Counted from the first letter of the stretch, positions 24,795 through 32,892 are shown. The stretch: 47,372 nt of DNA from Anaeromassilibacillus sp. An200 (GCF_002160025.1 NZ_NFJU01000027.1:1-47372); one strand, 5' to 3'. The notes: generated by a model not told the origin, from the letters alone. Numbers and translations are program-made.

Positions 24795-26134
24795 TACTTT
24801 TTCCCTCCGTTTCTCAGCAAAGCCTTACCCATGCGGATCGCATGCACAAGCGGGCGGTGAGCCGGGCAGTTGTAAGCGCAGGTACCGCATTCCATGCAGC
24901 ACAGGATTCCCAGCTGATCCAGCTTGTCGGTATCCTTAAGCTCGGCATATTTCTCAAGCTGCGTGGGAACCAGATTCATGGGACAGCCGGAAACACAGCG
25001 GCCGCAGCGAATGCAGGCGGTTGGCTTCGGCAGGGCCGCATCCTTCTCTGCGAAGGCCAGGATTCCATTGTTTTGCTTGAGAATGGGCAGTTCATCGCTT
25101 GTCAGGGCAATACCCATCATGGGGCCGCCCATGAGAAGCTTTGCGGGCGGCTGGCTGTAGCCGCCGCAGAAAGCAATCACATCTGCGATCTTCGTTCCAA
25201 TCGGAACAATCACGTTTTTGGGGCTGGCAATGGCAGAGCCATCCACGGTGACGCGCTTCTTGACAAGCGGCATTCCTGTTTTCAGATAATCCGCGAGAAA
25301 TGCGACAGAGGTGATGTTCATCACCAGGCAGCCAACATCTGCGGGCAGCTTTCCAAGCGGAATGACGCGGTTGGTGCAGGACTGCACAAGAACCTTTTCC
25401 GCGCCCTGCGGGTAGCGTGCGTGGAGCGGCAAAATCCGCACACGGTCTTCGGGATCCAGCTTGGAGTTATCCGCAACCTTCCGAAGGACCTCGATGACAT
25501 CGGGCTTGTTGTCCTCAACCGCAATGATCACACGCTCAAGACCGAGAAGATCACGCACGGCATAGACGCCGGAAAGAACAGCCCAGGAGTTTTCCAAAGC
25601 CTCGCGGTTGTCCGCGGTGATGTACGGTTCGCACTCGGCGGCGTTCACGATCAACGTGTCAAGATGCTTGTCCTTTGGCACATTGAGCTTTACATGCGCG
25701 GGGAATCCCGCACCGCCAAGGCCAACCAGGCCCGATTCATGAACAGCCCGAATAAAATCCTCCGGTGAGTTCACAACAGGGGGCTTGACCTCTGGGGAAA
25801 CGGTCATCTGGCCATCGGATTCGATCACAACGGCATCAACCATTTGCCCACCCGGCAGCGCAACCTTTGTGACGGCGCTGACCTTGCCGGAAATACTGGC
25901 ATGGATAGGAGCGCTGACAAAGGCGTCGCTGTCACCGATTTTCTGGCCGACCTGGACAAGATCTCCGACCTTGACCAGCGGCTTGCACGGAGCGCCCACA
26001 TGCTGCTGCATGGGGATTGTCACCTGAGACGGGCAGGGGAGAATTACAGACTCCATCTGCGCCGTGTTCTTGTGGTGAGGAACTGCTGCGCCGCCGTGCG
26101 TGCGAAAAGGCTTTTCAGGAAATGTCAGTTCCAC
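24794..26134 (-). CDS. rnfC: Rnf complex subunit RnfC (NADH-binding)
   Basis: A 446-residue cytoplasmic subunit that delivers electrons to NAD+. The N-terminal biotinyl-like part (residues 1-110) contains HVGAPCKPLVKVGDLVQVGQ. The nucleotide/FMN domain shows GLVGLGGAGFPAHVKL and NAAECEPYITADN. Two [4Fe-4S] motifs follow near 373 and 412: CIRCGRCVSGCPMNLVP and CCMECGTCAYNCPAHRP. The start is GTG at 26134 with GGAGGTAGAG upstream. It overlaps the Gx transporter gene by ten bases, so rnfC is part of the apbE-led transcript. Confidence 0.96.
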   Translation of the reverse strand: MELTFPEKPFRTHGGAAVPHHKNTAQMESVILPCPSQVTIPMQQHVGAPCKPLVKVGDLVQVGQKIGDSDAFVSAPIHASISGKVSAVTKVALPGGQMVDAVVIESDGQMTVSPEVKPPVVNSPEDFIRAVHESGLVGLGGAGFPAHVKLNVPKDKHLDTLIVNAAECEPYITADNREALENSWAVLSGVYAVRDLLGLERVIIAVEDNKPDVIEVLRKVADNSKLDPEDRVRILPLHARYPQGAEKVLVQSCTNRVIPLGKLPADVGCLVMNITSVAFLADYLKTGMPLVKKRVTVDGSAIASPKNVIVPIGTKIADVIAFCGGYSQPPAKLLMGGPMMGIALTSDELPILKQNNGILAFAEKDAALPKPTACIRCGRCVSGCPMNLVPTQLEKYAELKDTDKLDQLGILCCMECGTCAYNCPAHRPLVHAIRMGKALLRNGGKK

Positions 26135-26751
26135 TTTTCTCTACCTCCACTCTTTATTTCCTTTGGACGAACGATGCCGTCCGAAGGAATACTACCCGCC
26201 TCACCCTCTGTGTCCACAGAAGGTGAGGGGAGCAGCCGGTTAAGAACCGGCATCGTCACGCGCAGAATGATGCCCGTGACGGCGCCGAATAACACGCCAA
26301 AACCAATCAGCCAGGGGGCGTACCACGCTACTGCCGGTGTCGTCAGAAGAGACGCTGTCAGAAGCTGGCTGAGATTGTGAGCAAGAGCCCCGGAGATTCC
26401 AAGGCCTAAAAACCCGAAGCGGGGATGCTTCAGACGAGCAAGAAGGAATATAACACAAGTGCTCAGGAAACCGCCGGACAGACTCATCAGCATGGCAAGA
26501 CCGCCGCGCGTCAGACCGGCAAAAACGCCTTTGACCAGCGCAATCCCCATCGCGGGCCAGAACCCCAGACATTGTACTGCGTACAGCACCGCTATGTTGG
26601 AAAGTCCCAGTTTCGCGCCAGGGGGCAGAACCGGGATGGGTGGCAGCACCCCTTCCAGAAAAGAGAGTGCCAGGGCCAGAGCTCCCAGCAGTCCTGTCAC
26701 TGCCACACGGCGTGCAGCGCTGGAACGCCAATCTGTTTGTTTGTGCTGCAT
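26125..26751 (-). CDS. Gx transporter family protein (heptaprenyl diphosphate synthase component I-like; EetB-like)
   Basis: A 208-residue protein with about five membrane segments. PPIPVLPPGAKLGLSNIAVL, ALVKGVFAGLTRGGLAMLMS and LSGGFLSTCVIFLL are hallmarks of the family named after heptaprenyl diphosphate synthase component I, now called Gx transporter. It resembles substrate-binding (S) components of ECF-type vitamin transporters in size and in the buried glycines. From memory, the same family supplies EetB of flavin-based extracellular electron transfer loci. Here it lies between the NusG_II protein and rnfC, overlapping rnfC by ten bases. Residues after 175 are a hydrophilic tail. The transported compound is unknown; a flavin or quinone precursor would suit the context. 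Confidence 0.85.
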   Translation of the reverse strand: MQHKQTDWRSSAARRVAVTGLLGALALALSFLEGVLPPIPVLPPGAKLGLSNIAVLYAVQCLGFWPAMGIALVKGVFAGLTRGGLAMLMSLSGGFLSTCVIFLLARLKHPRFGFLGLGISGALAHNLSQLLTASLLTTPAVAWYAPWLIGFGVLFGAVTGIILRVTMPVLNRLLPSPSVDTEGEAGSIPSDGIVRPKEIKSGGREKWN

Positions 26752-26775
26752 GGAGAACCTCCCGCCTCTGTAATG

Positions 26776-27156
26776 TCAGCCGGTCATGGCGTCAGCCGCC
26801 TGTTTACCGCCCTCCAGCCGGACAGAAATGCGTGCCGGGAGACAGACAGCCGCCTGTCCGGCGCGCGTCAGCTTTCCGGTTCGCACACAGGTCTGATCCG
26901 GGCAGGAGGAATGCTGAAAGGAAATGCTTCCCGGTTCCGCGAGAAGAACAATGCCATAAGCTCCTCCCAGCGGAATTTCTTCTGCTTGTGTCAGGGTGCT
27001 GAGATCGATTCGCCGGATTTCTATGCCGTCTTCCTCAATTACCGCCACGCAGCTTTGCGCTGGCTTCTGTGACTGTCCCCACAGAAGCAGCCCGGCTAAC
27101 AGGAGAGCAAAGAGGAGAAGCAGCAGATCAGCGGGACGCAGAAGCTTTCGTTCCAT
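26776..27156 (-). CDS. NusG domain II-containing exported protein (EetA-like)
   Basis: A 126-residue protein. Residues 7-27 are a membrane segment (ADLLLLLFALLLAGLLLWG), followed by a single NusG_II-type beta domain with the motif HSSCPDQTCVRTGKLTR and VCLPARISVRLEG; the pattern S-C-P-D-x-x-C and VCLPxR is diagnostic. The name is historic: the domain faces outside and has nothing to do with transcription. The ATG at 27156 is preferred over a TTG at 27186 because the longer form would put polar residues ahead of the anchor. It follows apbE by four bases. Members are often encoded next to Gx transporters and ApbE, so a role in extracytoplasmic redox or flavin chemistry is probable. Confidence 0.87.
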   Translation of the reverse strand: MERKLLRPADLLLLLFALLLAGLLLWGQSQKPAQSCVAVIEEDGIEIRRIDLSTLTQAEEIPLGGAYGIVLLAEPGSISFQHSSCPDQTCVRTGKLTRAGQAAVCLPARISVRLEGGKQAADAMTG

Positions 27157-27160
27157 AAGC

Positions 27161-28243
27161 TCACCCAGCCATCCGGTAGGAGTCAAGGTTCAGGGTAAAT
27201 GAGGGAAAGCCGTCTGTGACCTCTACTGTTCTGTCCCTTCCAATGAAAATTCCCTCGGCTCCATACTGTTCCAGCAAACGCTTTCCTTCGTCAGGTCCCA
27301 GCAGGAAGGCGGCAGTTGCCAGAACATCGCTCAGTGTGCCGTTGTCTTTTGTGTAAACGGTGACGGAGATCAATTCATTGTCCTCCGGCCACCCGGTGTT
27401 GGCATTGATCAAATGGTGGTAGACTACACCATCTACCTCTTTTTGTTTTTCATAGGAGCCGGAGGTGGAAACAAAACCTTCCGTTATCTCCATTACTCCC
27501 AGAATCTCTTCTCCGTCCTCAGCGGAATATGGATTGCGCACGGTGATGGACCAGGGAGAGCCGTCTGGTTTTTGCCCATAAACTCCCACACTTCCGCCCA
27601 CAGCGGCAATCGCACCGGAAATCCCGGAGGAAGCATAGGAGGAAACAGCGGTGTCACAAGCAGCGCCCTTTCCGGCGGATCCCAGATCCACACCCATGTA
27701 GTGATACTTGAGAGAAGCGGAGTTCTCCTCCTCTTTGACGCGCAGGTCTTCATAATTAACATAGGGAAGAAATTGATCGACGGTATCCTGAGAAGGCGGA
27801 GAAAAGTTTCCGTCCGCATCAAAATTCCACAGCTTGGAGACCGGCAGAACGGTGGGATCGTAAACGCCTCCGGATTTCTCTGCTACGTCGAGACAGAGAA
27901 GAAGAAGGGAAGTGGTTACGGGATCCACATCGATCCACACACTCCCAGCTTCATCATTCAACTGTGCAATGTCGGAGCTGTCCACACGCCATGATATTTT
28001 GTTTTCCAGCTCCGTAATGGCTTGCAGGGCATCATCGGAGGCCTCTTGTCCGTCTGCTCCGTACAGTGTTTGCTGGACCAGCGAACCCATGGCAAAGCCT
28101 GTAGTTTCCAAGCGGTTTGAAAGGGTGCTGTGTTGGGACCAGACAAAGACAAGCAGGAGCAGGACTACCGCCAATATACAGGCGAGAAGAAAGGTGAGAC
28201 GTTTTTGCTGGCGTACAGAAAGCTTTCGGAACAAATGGCGCAT
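27161..28243 (-). CDS. apbE: FAD:protein FMN transferase ApbE
   Basis: A 360-residue enzyme that transfers FMN from FAD to threonine of target proteins. Residues 15-36 anchor it in the membrane, with the catalytic domain outside. ETTGFAMGSLVQQTLYG opens the domain; YMGVDLGSAGKGAACD holds the conserved D-x-G-x-x-x-K-G motif; GGSVGVYGQKPDGSPW and HHLINANTGWP (the N-P/N-T-G motif) follow, and TLSDVLATAAFLLG carries the metal-binding D-x-x-x-T. It has no lipobox, unlike many ApbE proteins. First gene of an operon that continues through rnfB; the probable targets are RnfD and RnfG, encoded downstream. Confidence 0.95.
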   Translation of the reverse strand: MRHLFRKLSVRQQKRLTFLLACILAVVLLLLVFVWSQHSTLSNRLETTGFAMGSLVQQTLYGADGQEASDDALQAITELENKISWRVDSSDIAQLNDEAGSVWIDVDPVTTSLLLLCLDVAEKSGGVYDPTVLPVSKLWNFDADGNFSPPSQDTVDQFLPYVNYEDLRVKEEENSASLKYHYMGVDLGSAGKGAACDTAVSSYASSGISGAIAAVGGSVGVYGQKPDGSPWSITVRNPYSAEDGEEILGVMEITEGFVSTSGSYEKQKEVDGVVYHHLINANTGWPEDNELISVTVYTKDNGTLSDVLATAAFLLGPDEGKRLLEQYGAEGIFIGRDRTVEVTDGFPSFTLNLDSYRMAG

Positions 28244-28297
28244 AAAAACTCCTTCCTGATCCAGGTAAAAAGCATGATGAATGGAAAGCCTCCCTTT

Positions 28298-28306
28298 ATT
28301 ATAGCA
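28298..28306 (-). promoter_or_regulatory. Extended -10 promoter of the apbE-rnf operon
   Basis: On the minus strand TGCTATAAT (28306-28298) is an extended -10 box. The -35 region is weak (TTAACT or CTTAAC near 28326-28320), which suits an extended -10 promoter. The apbE start codon follows about 55 bases downstream. Confidence 0.6.
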
Positions 28307-28376
28307 TGATTTTTAAAAAAGTTAAGAAAAAATTACGGCCGATATGACAAAACGGGCAAAATGTCAGGAAAGCCTG

Positions 28377-28405
28377 ATGACAGTTAATGGAAAACATGAT
28401 ACAAT
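28377..28405 (+). promoter_or_regulatory. Possible promoter for the YbaK-type gene
   Basis: ATGACA (28377-28382) and TACAAT (28400-28405) are 17 bases apart, about 78 bases before the start codon at 28483. Confidence 0.45.
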
Positions 28406-28482
28406 AAGCCCCAGGCAAGTTGGGTGTGTACACTTAAAAACGATGTGAATTGATGACAAATATTTAAGAGAGGGACAAAACA

Positions 28483-28971
28483 ATGTCTTTGGAAACGGTA
28501 AAGAGTTATCTGAATGTTTGGGGGCTGGGAGAACGTGTGAAGACCTTTGAGGAGAGCAGCGCGACGGTGGAGCTGGCCGCGGCTGCTCTTGGAACAGAGC
28601 CTGCACGCATCGCCAAAACAATCTCCCTGCGTCTTGACGGCGGCTGTCTGCTGCTTTTGGCTGCGGGTGATGCCAAAATTGATAATGCACGCTTTAAAGC
28701 GGAATTCCATACGAAGGCGGCTATGCTGCATCCGGACGAGGTGCTTTCCATGACGGGGCATCCGGTGGGCGGCGTTTGTCCGTTTGCCAATCCGGAAGGG
28801 GTACGGGTTGTCTGTGATGAGTCTCTGCGCCGGTTCGATGTGATATATCCAGCGGCCGGGACGGCGAATTCGGCGGTTCGTTTAACCTGTGAAGAACTTT
28901 TTGAGACTTCCCGCGCAGAAAAGTGGGTGGACGTCTGCAAAGGCTGGCGGGAGGAGGAACGCACAGAATGA
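28483..28971 (+). CDS. YbaK/ProX-type aminoacyl-tRNA deacylase
   Basis: A 162-residue protein of the YbaK/aminoacyl-tRNA synthetase-associated domain family. These hydrolyse mischarged tRNA, chiefly Cys-tRNA(Pro) or Ala-tRNA(Pro). AALGTEPARIAKTISLRLDG carries the conserved lysine (K45) used in catalysis, and HPVGGVCPFA is the usual loop motif G-x-x-x-P. The order fits stand-alone members (about 155-165 residues). The ATG has GAGAGGG upstream. It overlaps trmB by four bases (ATGA), so translation is coupled, joining two tRNA-related functions. Whether the cognate mischarged tRNA is tRNA(Pro) is not visible. Confidence 0.88.
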   Translation: MSLETVKSYLNVWGLGERVKTFEESSATVELAAAALGTEPARIAKTISLRLDGGCLLLLAAGDAKIDNARFKAEFHTKAAMLHPDEVLSMTGHPVGGVCPFANPEGVRVVCDESLRRFDVIYPAAGTANSAVRLTCEELFETSRAEKWVDVCKGWREEERTE

Positions 28972-29636
28972 GAATGCGAAGCAAACCGTGGGCAAAACCG
29001 GAGCTGGAGGCCTGTCCGTTTTTCCTGCGTCATCCGGAGCAGCAGAAGGGCCGCTGGCATGAATGGTTCCCGGAAGAAGGGGCTATCCATTTGGAGCTGG
29101 GTTGTGGAAAAGGGTATTTTATCGCCGGTTTGGCACCGCTTCACCCGGAACTTCATTATATTGGCATCGATCTGAAAGATGTGATATTGGCTCCGGCCAA
29201 ACGTGTGATTGAAGCTGCTTTTGACGGCAAGCCCATTCACAATGTTGCTTTGACAGGGCACGACATTGAGCGGCTGCGTGAAATTATGGGAGAAGCCGAT
29301 CAGGTGGAGAGAATCTACATCAATTTCTGTAATCCATGGCCCAAGCCCCGTCATTGGAAACGCAGGCTGACCTATCCAACCCGTTTGGAGGATTACCGCA
29401 TGCTGCTTGCTCCACAGGGGGAGATCTGGTTTAAAACCGATGACGGCCCGCTGTACCGCGATACACTTCGCTATTTTGAAGAAGCGGGATATGAAGTGTA
29501 TTGGACCACGGAGGATCTTCACGCAGATCCCTGTTCCGATGAAATCACCGTGATGACAGAGCATGAGAGGATGTTTTCCGAGCAAGGAATCCGCATTAAG
29601 GCGGCCAAGGCCAGAGTGCTGCCAAGAAAAGAATAA
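28968..29636 (+). CDS. trmB: tRNA (guanine-N7-)-methyltransferase TrmB
   Basis: A 222-residue SAM-dependent enzyme that makes m7G46 in tRNA. The start MRMRSKPWAKPEL is typical. HLELGCGKGYFIAGLA (about 40-55) is the SAM-binding motif. INFCNPWPKPRHWKRRL is the catalytic and tRNA-binding motif of the TrmB family, and TDDGPLYRDTLRYFEE follows it. The ATG at 28968 lies within the stop codon of the preceding gene and has GGAGGAGG upstream. An imperfect hairpin at 29645-29699 follows. Confidence 0.95.
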   Translation: MRMRSKPWAKPELEACPFFLRHPEQQKGRWHEWFPEEGAIHLELGCGKGYFIAGLAPLHPELHYIGIDLKDVILAPAKRVIEAAFDGKPIHNVALTGHDIERLREIMGEADQVERIYINFCNPWPKPRHWKRRLTYPTRLEDYRMLLAPQGEIWFKTDDGPLYRDTLRYFEEAGYEVYWTTEDLHADPCSDEITVMTEHERMFSEQGIRIKAAKARVLPRKE

Positions 29637-29644
29637 ATGCACAG

Positions 29645-29699
29645 AAAGACACCGTTTCTTCCGGTATGCCTTACAGGGGCAGGAGGAAACGGTGTCTTT
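29645..29699. terminator. Hairpin between trmB and murC
   Basis: AAAGACACCGTTTC (29645-29658) pairs exactly with GAAACGGTGTCTTT (29686-29699) across a 27-base loop containing TTCC and GGAGG. It separates two convergent genes. The T-run is short, so termination may be incomplete. Confidence 0.6.
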
Positions 29700-29714
29700 G
29701 TATGCAAGGAGAGC

Positions 29715-31094
29715 TTATAAATTCTGCCGGTATCTCTCAACGATCAAATTGGCACATTTATAAACGTCGCCGCCGCCCAGCGTGAGAATCAAATCACCGG
29801 GCTGGACACGCGCCATCGTGTAATCTGCCATTTCTTCAAAGGTCGGGAACCAGACGCATCCAGGAATCTTTTCCGCCAGATCCTTGGCGTAAATGTTGTA
29901 GGTGTTTGTCTCCCGCACCGCGAGAATCTCGGAAAGCACGGTGTGATTGGGGATGGAAAGAGCTTTTGCAAAATCGTCCAGGAAAAGAGCGGTGCGCGAA
30001 TAGGTGTGGGGCTGGAACAGAGCCCAGACCTCACGATACCCCATCCGCATCGCGGCGGACAGTGTGGCGGTCAGTTCTGTGGGATGATGTGCAAAATCGT
30101 CCGCGATGGTGATTCCTCCGAACTCTCCAAGGATCTCAAAGCGGCGGTGGACGCCATGGAACGCATGGAGCGCGTCGGCAATGGTTTCCGGCGCGATTCC
30201 CATTTGGTCGGCGACGGCAGCCGCGGCAAGCGCGTTGAGAATATTGTGCCTGCCGGGAATGCTCAGCTTTGCTTCACACAGCGGAATCCCCTGCTTGAGG
30301 ATCGTGAAATCTTCGCAAGCTTTTGCCTCATCGCGGACGTTGGCGGCGGAGTACATGTTTTCTGCACCAAGTCCGAAAGTTACGATTTTCGCGTGGGTAA
30401 TGCCTTCCAATGTCTTTTTGACATTGGGATCGTCTCCGTTGACCACAAGGATCCCGCTGGTTTGCAGGGCGAACTGATGGAAAGAACGGATGATGTTGTC
30501 CAGTGTTCCGAAATAGTCGAGATGGTCAGCGTCAATGTTGAGGATGACGGAGAGGTAGGGGTGAAGCTGCAAAAAGGTGTCCACATATTCGCAGGCTTCA
30601 CAGACGATGGTGTCTGATTTTCCGACACGCCCGTTTCCTCCGATATAAGGCAGCTTTCCTCCGATGATGGCGGACGGATCGGCTCCGCCCATGATCAGCG
30701 TCTGTGTCAAAAGGGCGGTAGTGGTGGTCTTTCCGTGTGTTCCGGAGACAGCGATGGAATGTGGATAGCGCTTTGTCACCATTCCAAGCATCACGGAGCG
30801 CTCCACAGTCGGGATCCCTTTCTCGCGGGCCGCCGTCAGCTCCGGATTGTCCTTGGGAACAGCTGCGCTGTACACAACGAGCTCCGCCCCTTCGATGTTT
30901 TCCGGACGGTGTTCGGTAAACACAGGGATCCCATAGCCCTTCACACGTTCCAGCGTATCGGATTCGCTTCGATCCGAGCCGGTCAGTTCATAGCCCTTGT
31001 GAAACAAAATTTCCGCGATCGGACACATGCCGGAACCGCCGATCCCTACAAAATGAATCCGCTTAACCTGAGAGAGAATATCCGTCTGCTCCAT
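29715..31094 (-). CDS. murC: UDP-N-acetylmuramate--L-alanine ligase MurC
   Basis: A 459-residue cytoplasmic Mur ligase that adds L-Ala to UDP-MurNAc, the first amino acid of the peptidoglycan stem. HFVGIGGSGMCPIAEILFHK is the UDP-binding N-terminal motif. SGTHGKTTTTALL near residue 115 is the ATP-binding loop. DADHLDYFG and HHPTELTATLSAA are the downstream Mur signatures. Length is normal. The gene stands alone rather than in the dcw cluster, as in many Clostridia. A promoter is at 31187-31215, and the leader holds a hairpin at 31129-31158. Confidence 0.96.
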   Translation of the reverse strand: MEQTDILSQVKRIHFVGIGGSGMCPIAEILFHKGYELTGSDRSESDTLERVKGYGIPVFTEHRPENIEGAELVVYSAAVPKDNPELTAAREKGIPTVERSVMLGMVTKRYPHSIAVSGTHGKTTTTALLTQTLIMGGADPSAIIGGKLPYIGGNGRVGKSDTIVCEACEYVDTFLQLHPYLSVILNIDADHLDYFGTLDNIIRSFHQFALQTSGILVVNGDDPNVKKTLEGITHAKIVTFGLGAENMYSAANVRDEAKACEDFTILKQGIPLCEAKLSIPGRHNILNALAAAAVADQMGIAPETIADALHAFHGVHRRFEILGEFGGITIADDFAHHPTELTATLSAAMRMGYREVWALFQPHTYSRTALFLDDFAKALSIPNHTVLSEILAVRETNTYNIYAKDLAEKIPGCVWFPTFEEMADYTMARVQPGDLILTLGGGDVYKCANLIVERYRQNL

Positions 31095-31128
31095 AAATGA
31101 CGCGCCCTTTCCTTATCATGAAATAGTG

Positions 31129-31158
31129 GGAGCGTATGGGAAAATGAAGATACGCTCC
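31129..31158 (-). other. Hairpin in the murC leader
   Basis: GGAGCGTAT (31129-31137) and ATACGCTCC (31150-31158) form a perfect nine-base stem with a 12-base loop in the transcribed leader of murC, about 35 bases before the start codon. No T-run follows on the minus strand, so it is not an ordinary terminator. Confidence 0.5.
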
Positions 31159-31186
31159 GAGACATATCGTGTGATTTGTTTTCTTT

Positions 31187-31215
31187 ATCATACCCATAAT
31201 TGGCACGTTTTGCAA
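31187..31215 (-). promoter_or_regulatory. Sigma-A promoter of murC
   Basis: On the minus strand TTGCAA (31215-31210) and TATGAT (31192-31187) are 17 bases apart, about 95 bases before the murC start codon. Confidence 0.65.
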
Positions 31216-31253
31216 GGAAGATTTCCTGAAAACAGAAAATTGCTTTGCCGTGG

Positions 31254-31282
31254 AACAACTCTTTTCCGTTTTCCATACTATG
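31254..31282 (+). promoter_or_regulatory. SigK-like promoter of dpaAB
   Basis: AACA (31254-31257) and CATACTATG (31274-31282) are 16 bases apart. The -10 matches the Bacillus SigK consensus CATAnnATA except at the last base. SigK drives dipicolinate genes in the mother cell of Bacillus subtilis, so the match fits the gene it precedes by about 100 bases. Confidence 0.45.
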
Positions 31283-31382
31283 TTGTAAAAGAAATTTCGC
31301 TGCACTTTTCTGCGGTACAGGGGCGGGAAGCTTCGCTCCCATTTTCCGCGTTTTCTGCGGCTGGAGAAGGGTTTGAGATATC

Positions 31383-32246
31383 ATGATAGAGATGAACAGC
31401 TTTGGGCTTTTGGGGGGAGACAGGCGGCAGGCCGCTCTCGCAGACGCATTGGCGCAGGATGGCTGCACCGTCTGCGTCTGGGGGCTTGACGGTCTGCCGC
31501 TGGATCCTAAGGTAAAGCGGTGCACACCGGAGGAGATTTATGAAACCTGTACAGCGATCATCCTTCCGCTTCCCGCCACGGCAGACGGAAAGACAATCAA
31601 CGCTCCTTACGGCGATCGCTCGATCGTTCTGGATGACGAGTTTGCGGAGCGCATGAGCCGGAAGGAAGTGTACGGGGGCCGGATGGCGCCTGTTTTGGCG
31701 ACGAGCGAAAAGTGGGATGCCATTGACATATACGATTATTATACACGGGAAGAGTTTGCTGTCCGCAACGCGGGGGTAACAGCAGAAGGGGCTGTGGCTG
31801 TAGCAGTGAAGGAATATGAGGGTTCTCTGCTGGGAAGCCGCTGCCTTGTGGCAGGCTATGGAAGGATTGGCCGGGCGCTGGCACAGGTTTTGCGGGCTAT
31901 GGGAGCGCAGGTAACGGTCAGCGCCCGGCGTCCGAGGGATTTTGCCTGGATTGAACTGAGCGGCTGCCGTCCTATCGCGACAGATTCCATCGGCAGGGAA
32001 CACGAACCTTACGATATTGTATTCAATACCATTCCCGCGATGATCTTTCCGCGCCGTGTATTGGCACAGCTTCACCCCGGGTGCGTTGTGATCGATTTGG
32101 CCTCCAAGCCGGGCGGGGTGGATTTTGATGCGGCAAAGGAACTTGGAATTCATGCAGTACCGGCCTTGTCCCTGCCCGGGAAGACAGCTCCCCGCGCGGC
32201 TGCTGAAATCATGAAAAATACCATTTACAATATGATGGAGGAGTGA
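31383..32246 (+). CDS. dpaA: Dipicolinate synthase subunit A (DpaA/SpoVFA)
   Basis: A 287-residue NAD(P)-binding protein that, with DpaB, oxidises dihydrodipicolinate to dipicolinic acid for the spore core. SFGLLGGDRRQAALADALAQ is the N-terminal signature; YYTREEFAVRNAGVTAEGAV and LVAGYGRIGRALAQVLRAMG (the Rossmann glycine motif near 155-162) are typical. Length matches. The gene marks the organism as a spore former. Its ATG at 31383 has only a weak GAGAAGGG upstream. It is followed by dpaB, with GGAGGAG in its last codons providing the ribosome binding site. Confidence 0.94.
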   Translation: MIEMNSFGLLGGDRRQAALADALAQDGCTVCVWGLDGLPLDPKVKRCTPEEIYETCTAIILPLPATADGKTINAPYGDRSIVLDDEFAERMSRKEVYGGRMAPVLATSEKWDAIDIYDYYTREEFAVRNAGVTAEGAVAVAVKEYEGSLLGSRCLVAGYGRIGRALAQVLRAMGAQVTVSARRPRDFAWIELSGCRPIATDSIGREHEPYDIVFNTIPAMIFPRRVLAQLHPGCVVIDLASKPGGVDFDAAKELGIHAVPALSLPGKTAPRAAAEIMKNTIYNMMEE

Positions 32247-32251
32247 GAGCT

Positions 32252-32833
32252 ATGAGAGAATTGACACTGGGGTTTGCCCTCTGCGGCTCATTCTGCACCT
32301 TCGGGAAAGCGATGGAGCAAATGCGGCGGACTGCCGGAGCCGGATACCGACTGGTTCCTATCATGTCCAATAACGCATACGAAACAGATACACGGTTTGG
32401 CCGTGCCTGTGATTTTATCTGGGAGGCCGAGGACATCTGCGGAAGAAAGGTGATTCATTCGATTGCCGGAGCAGAGCCGCTGGGACCCAAGCATATGGTG
32501 GACGCACTTGTTATCGCGCCCTGCACAGGAAACACACTGGCAAAGCTGGCGGCCGGGATTACCGATACTCCCGTGACAATGGCAGCCAAGTCTTGTCTGA
32601 GGATTGGACTCCCGGTGATTCTTTGTGCCGCCACGAACGATGCTCTTGCCGCGTCGGCGCAGAATATCGGAAGGCTGATGAACACAAAAAATATTTATTT
32701 TGTCCCGTTTTGTCAGGACGATCCGGAGCAAAAACCAACGTCCGCCGTCGCGGATTTCAACCAGCTTCTTCCCACGGTGGAAGCGGCTCTCAAGGGAAGG
32801 CAGCTGCAGCCGGTGTTTTGCGGCAAAGCGTAA
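32252..32833 (+). CDS. dpaB: Dipicolinate synthase subunit B (DpaB/SpoVFB)
   Basis: A 193-residue flavoprotein-like subunit. LGFALCGSFCTFGKAMEQM and VPIMSNNAYETDTRF open the domain; IAPCTGNTLAKLAAGITDTP is the flavoprotein (PPC decarboxylase-like) motif, and NIYFVPFCQDDPEQKPTS is diagnostic of DpaB. The start ATG at 32252 lies eight bases after GGAGGAG (32237-32243), whereas a GTG at 32243 lies inside that site. It begins five bases after the dpaA stop. DpaB works as a complex with DpaA; both are made late in sporulation in the mother cell. Confidence 0.94.
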   Translation: MRELTLGFALCGSFCTFGKAMEQMRRTAGAGYRLVPIMSNNAYETDTRFGRACDFIWEAEDICGRKVIHSIAGAEPLGPKHMVDALVIAPCTGNTLAKLAAGITDTPVTMAAKSCLRIGLPVILCAATNDALAASAQNIGRLMNTKNIYFVPFCQDDPEQKPTSAVADFNQLLPTVEAALKGRQLQPVFCGKA

Positions 32834-32863
32834 GCAGGAACGATGGCCTTTGCGGGAAGAGTC

Positions 32864-32892
32864 TTGTCATGGCGAAAAGAACATGATATGAT
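32864..32892 (+). promoter_or_regulatory. Sigma-A promoter for the sulfhydrylase gene
   Basis: TTGTCA (32864-32869) and TATGAT (32887-32892) are 17 bases apart, about 65 bases before the ATG at 32959. It lies after the dpaB stop codon, so this gene is transcribed apart from the sporulation genes. Confidence 0.7.

Noticed and set aside
23736-24860. 374-codon plus-strand open frame over rnfD and rnfG
   Set aside because: Arises from the codon use of the rnf genes on the other strand; no start signal or family resemblance.
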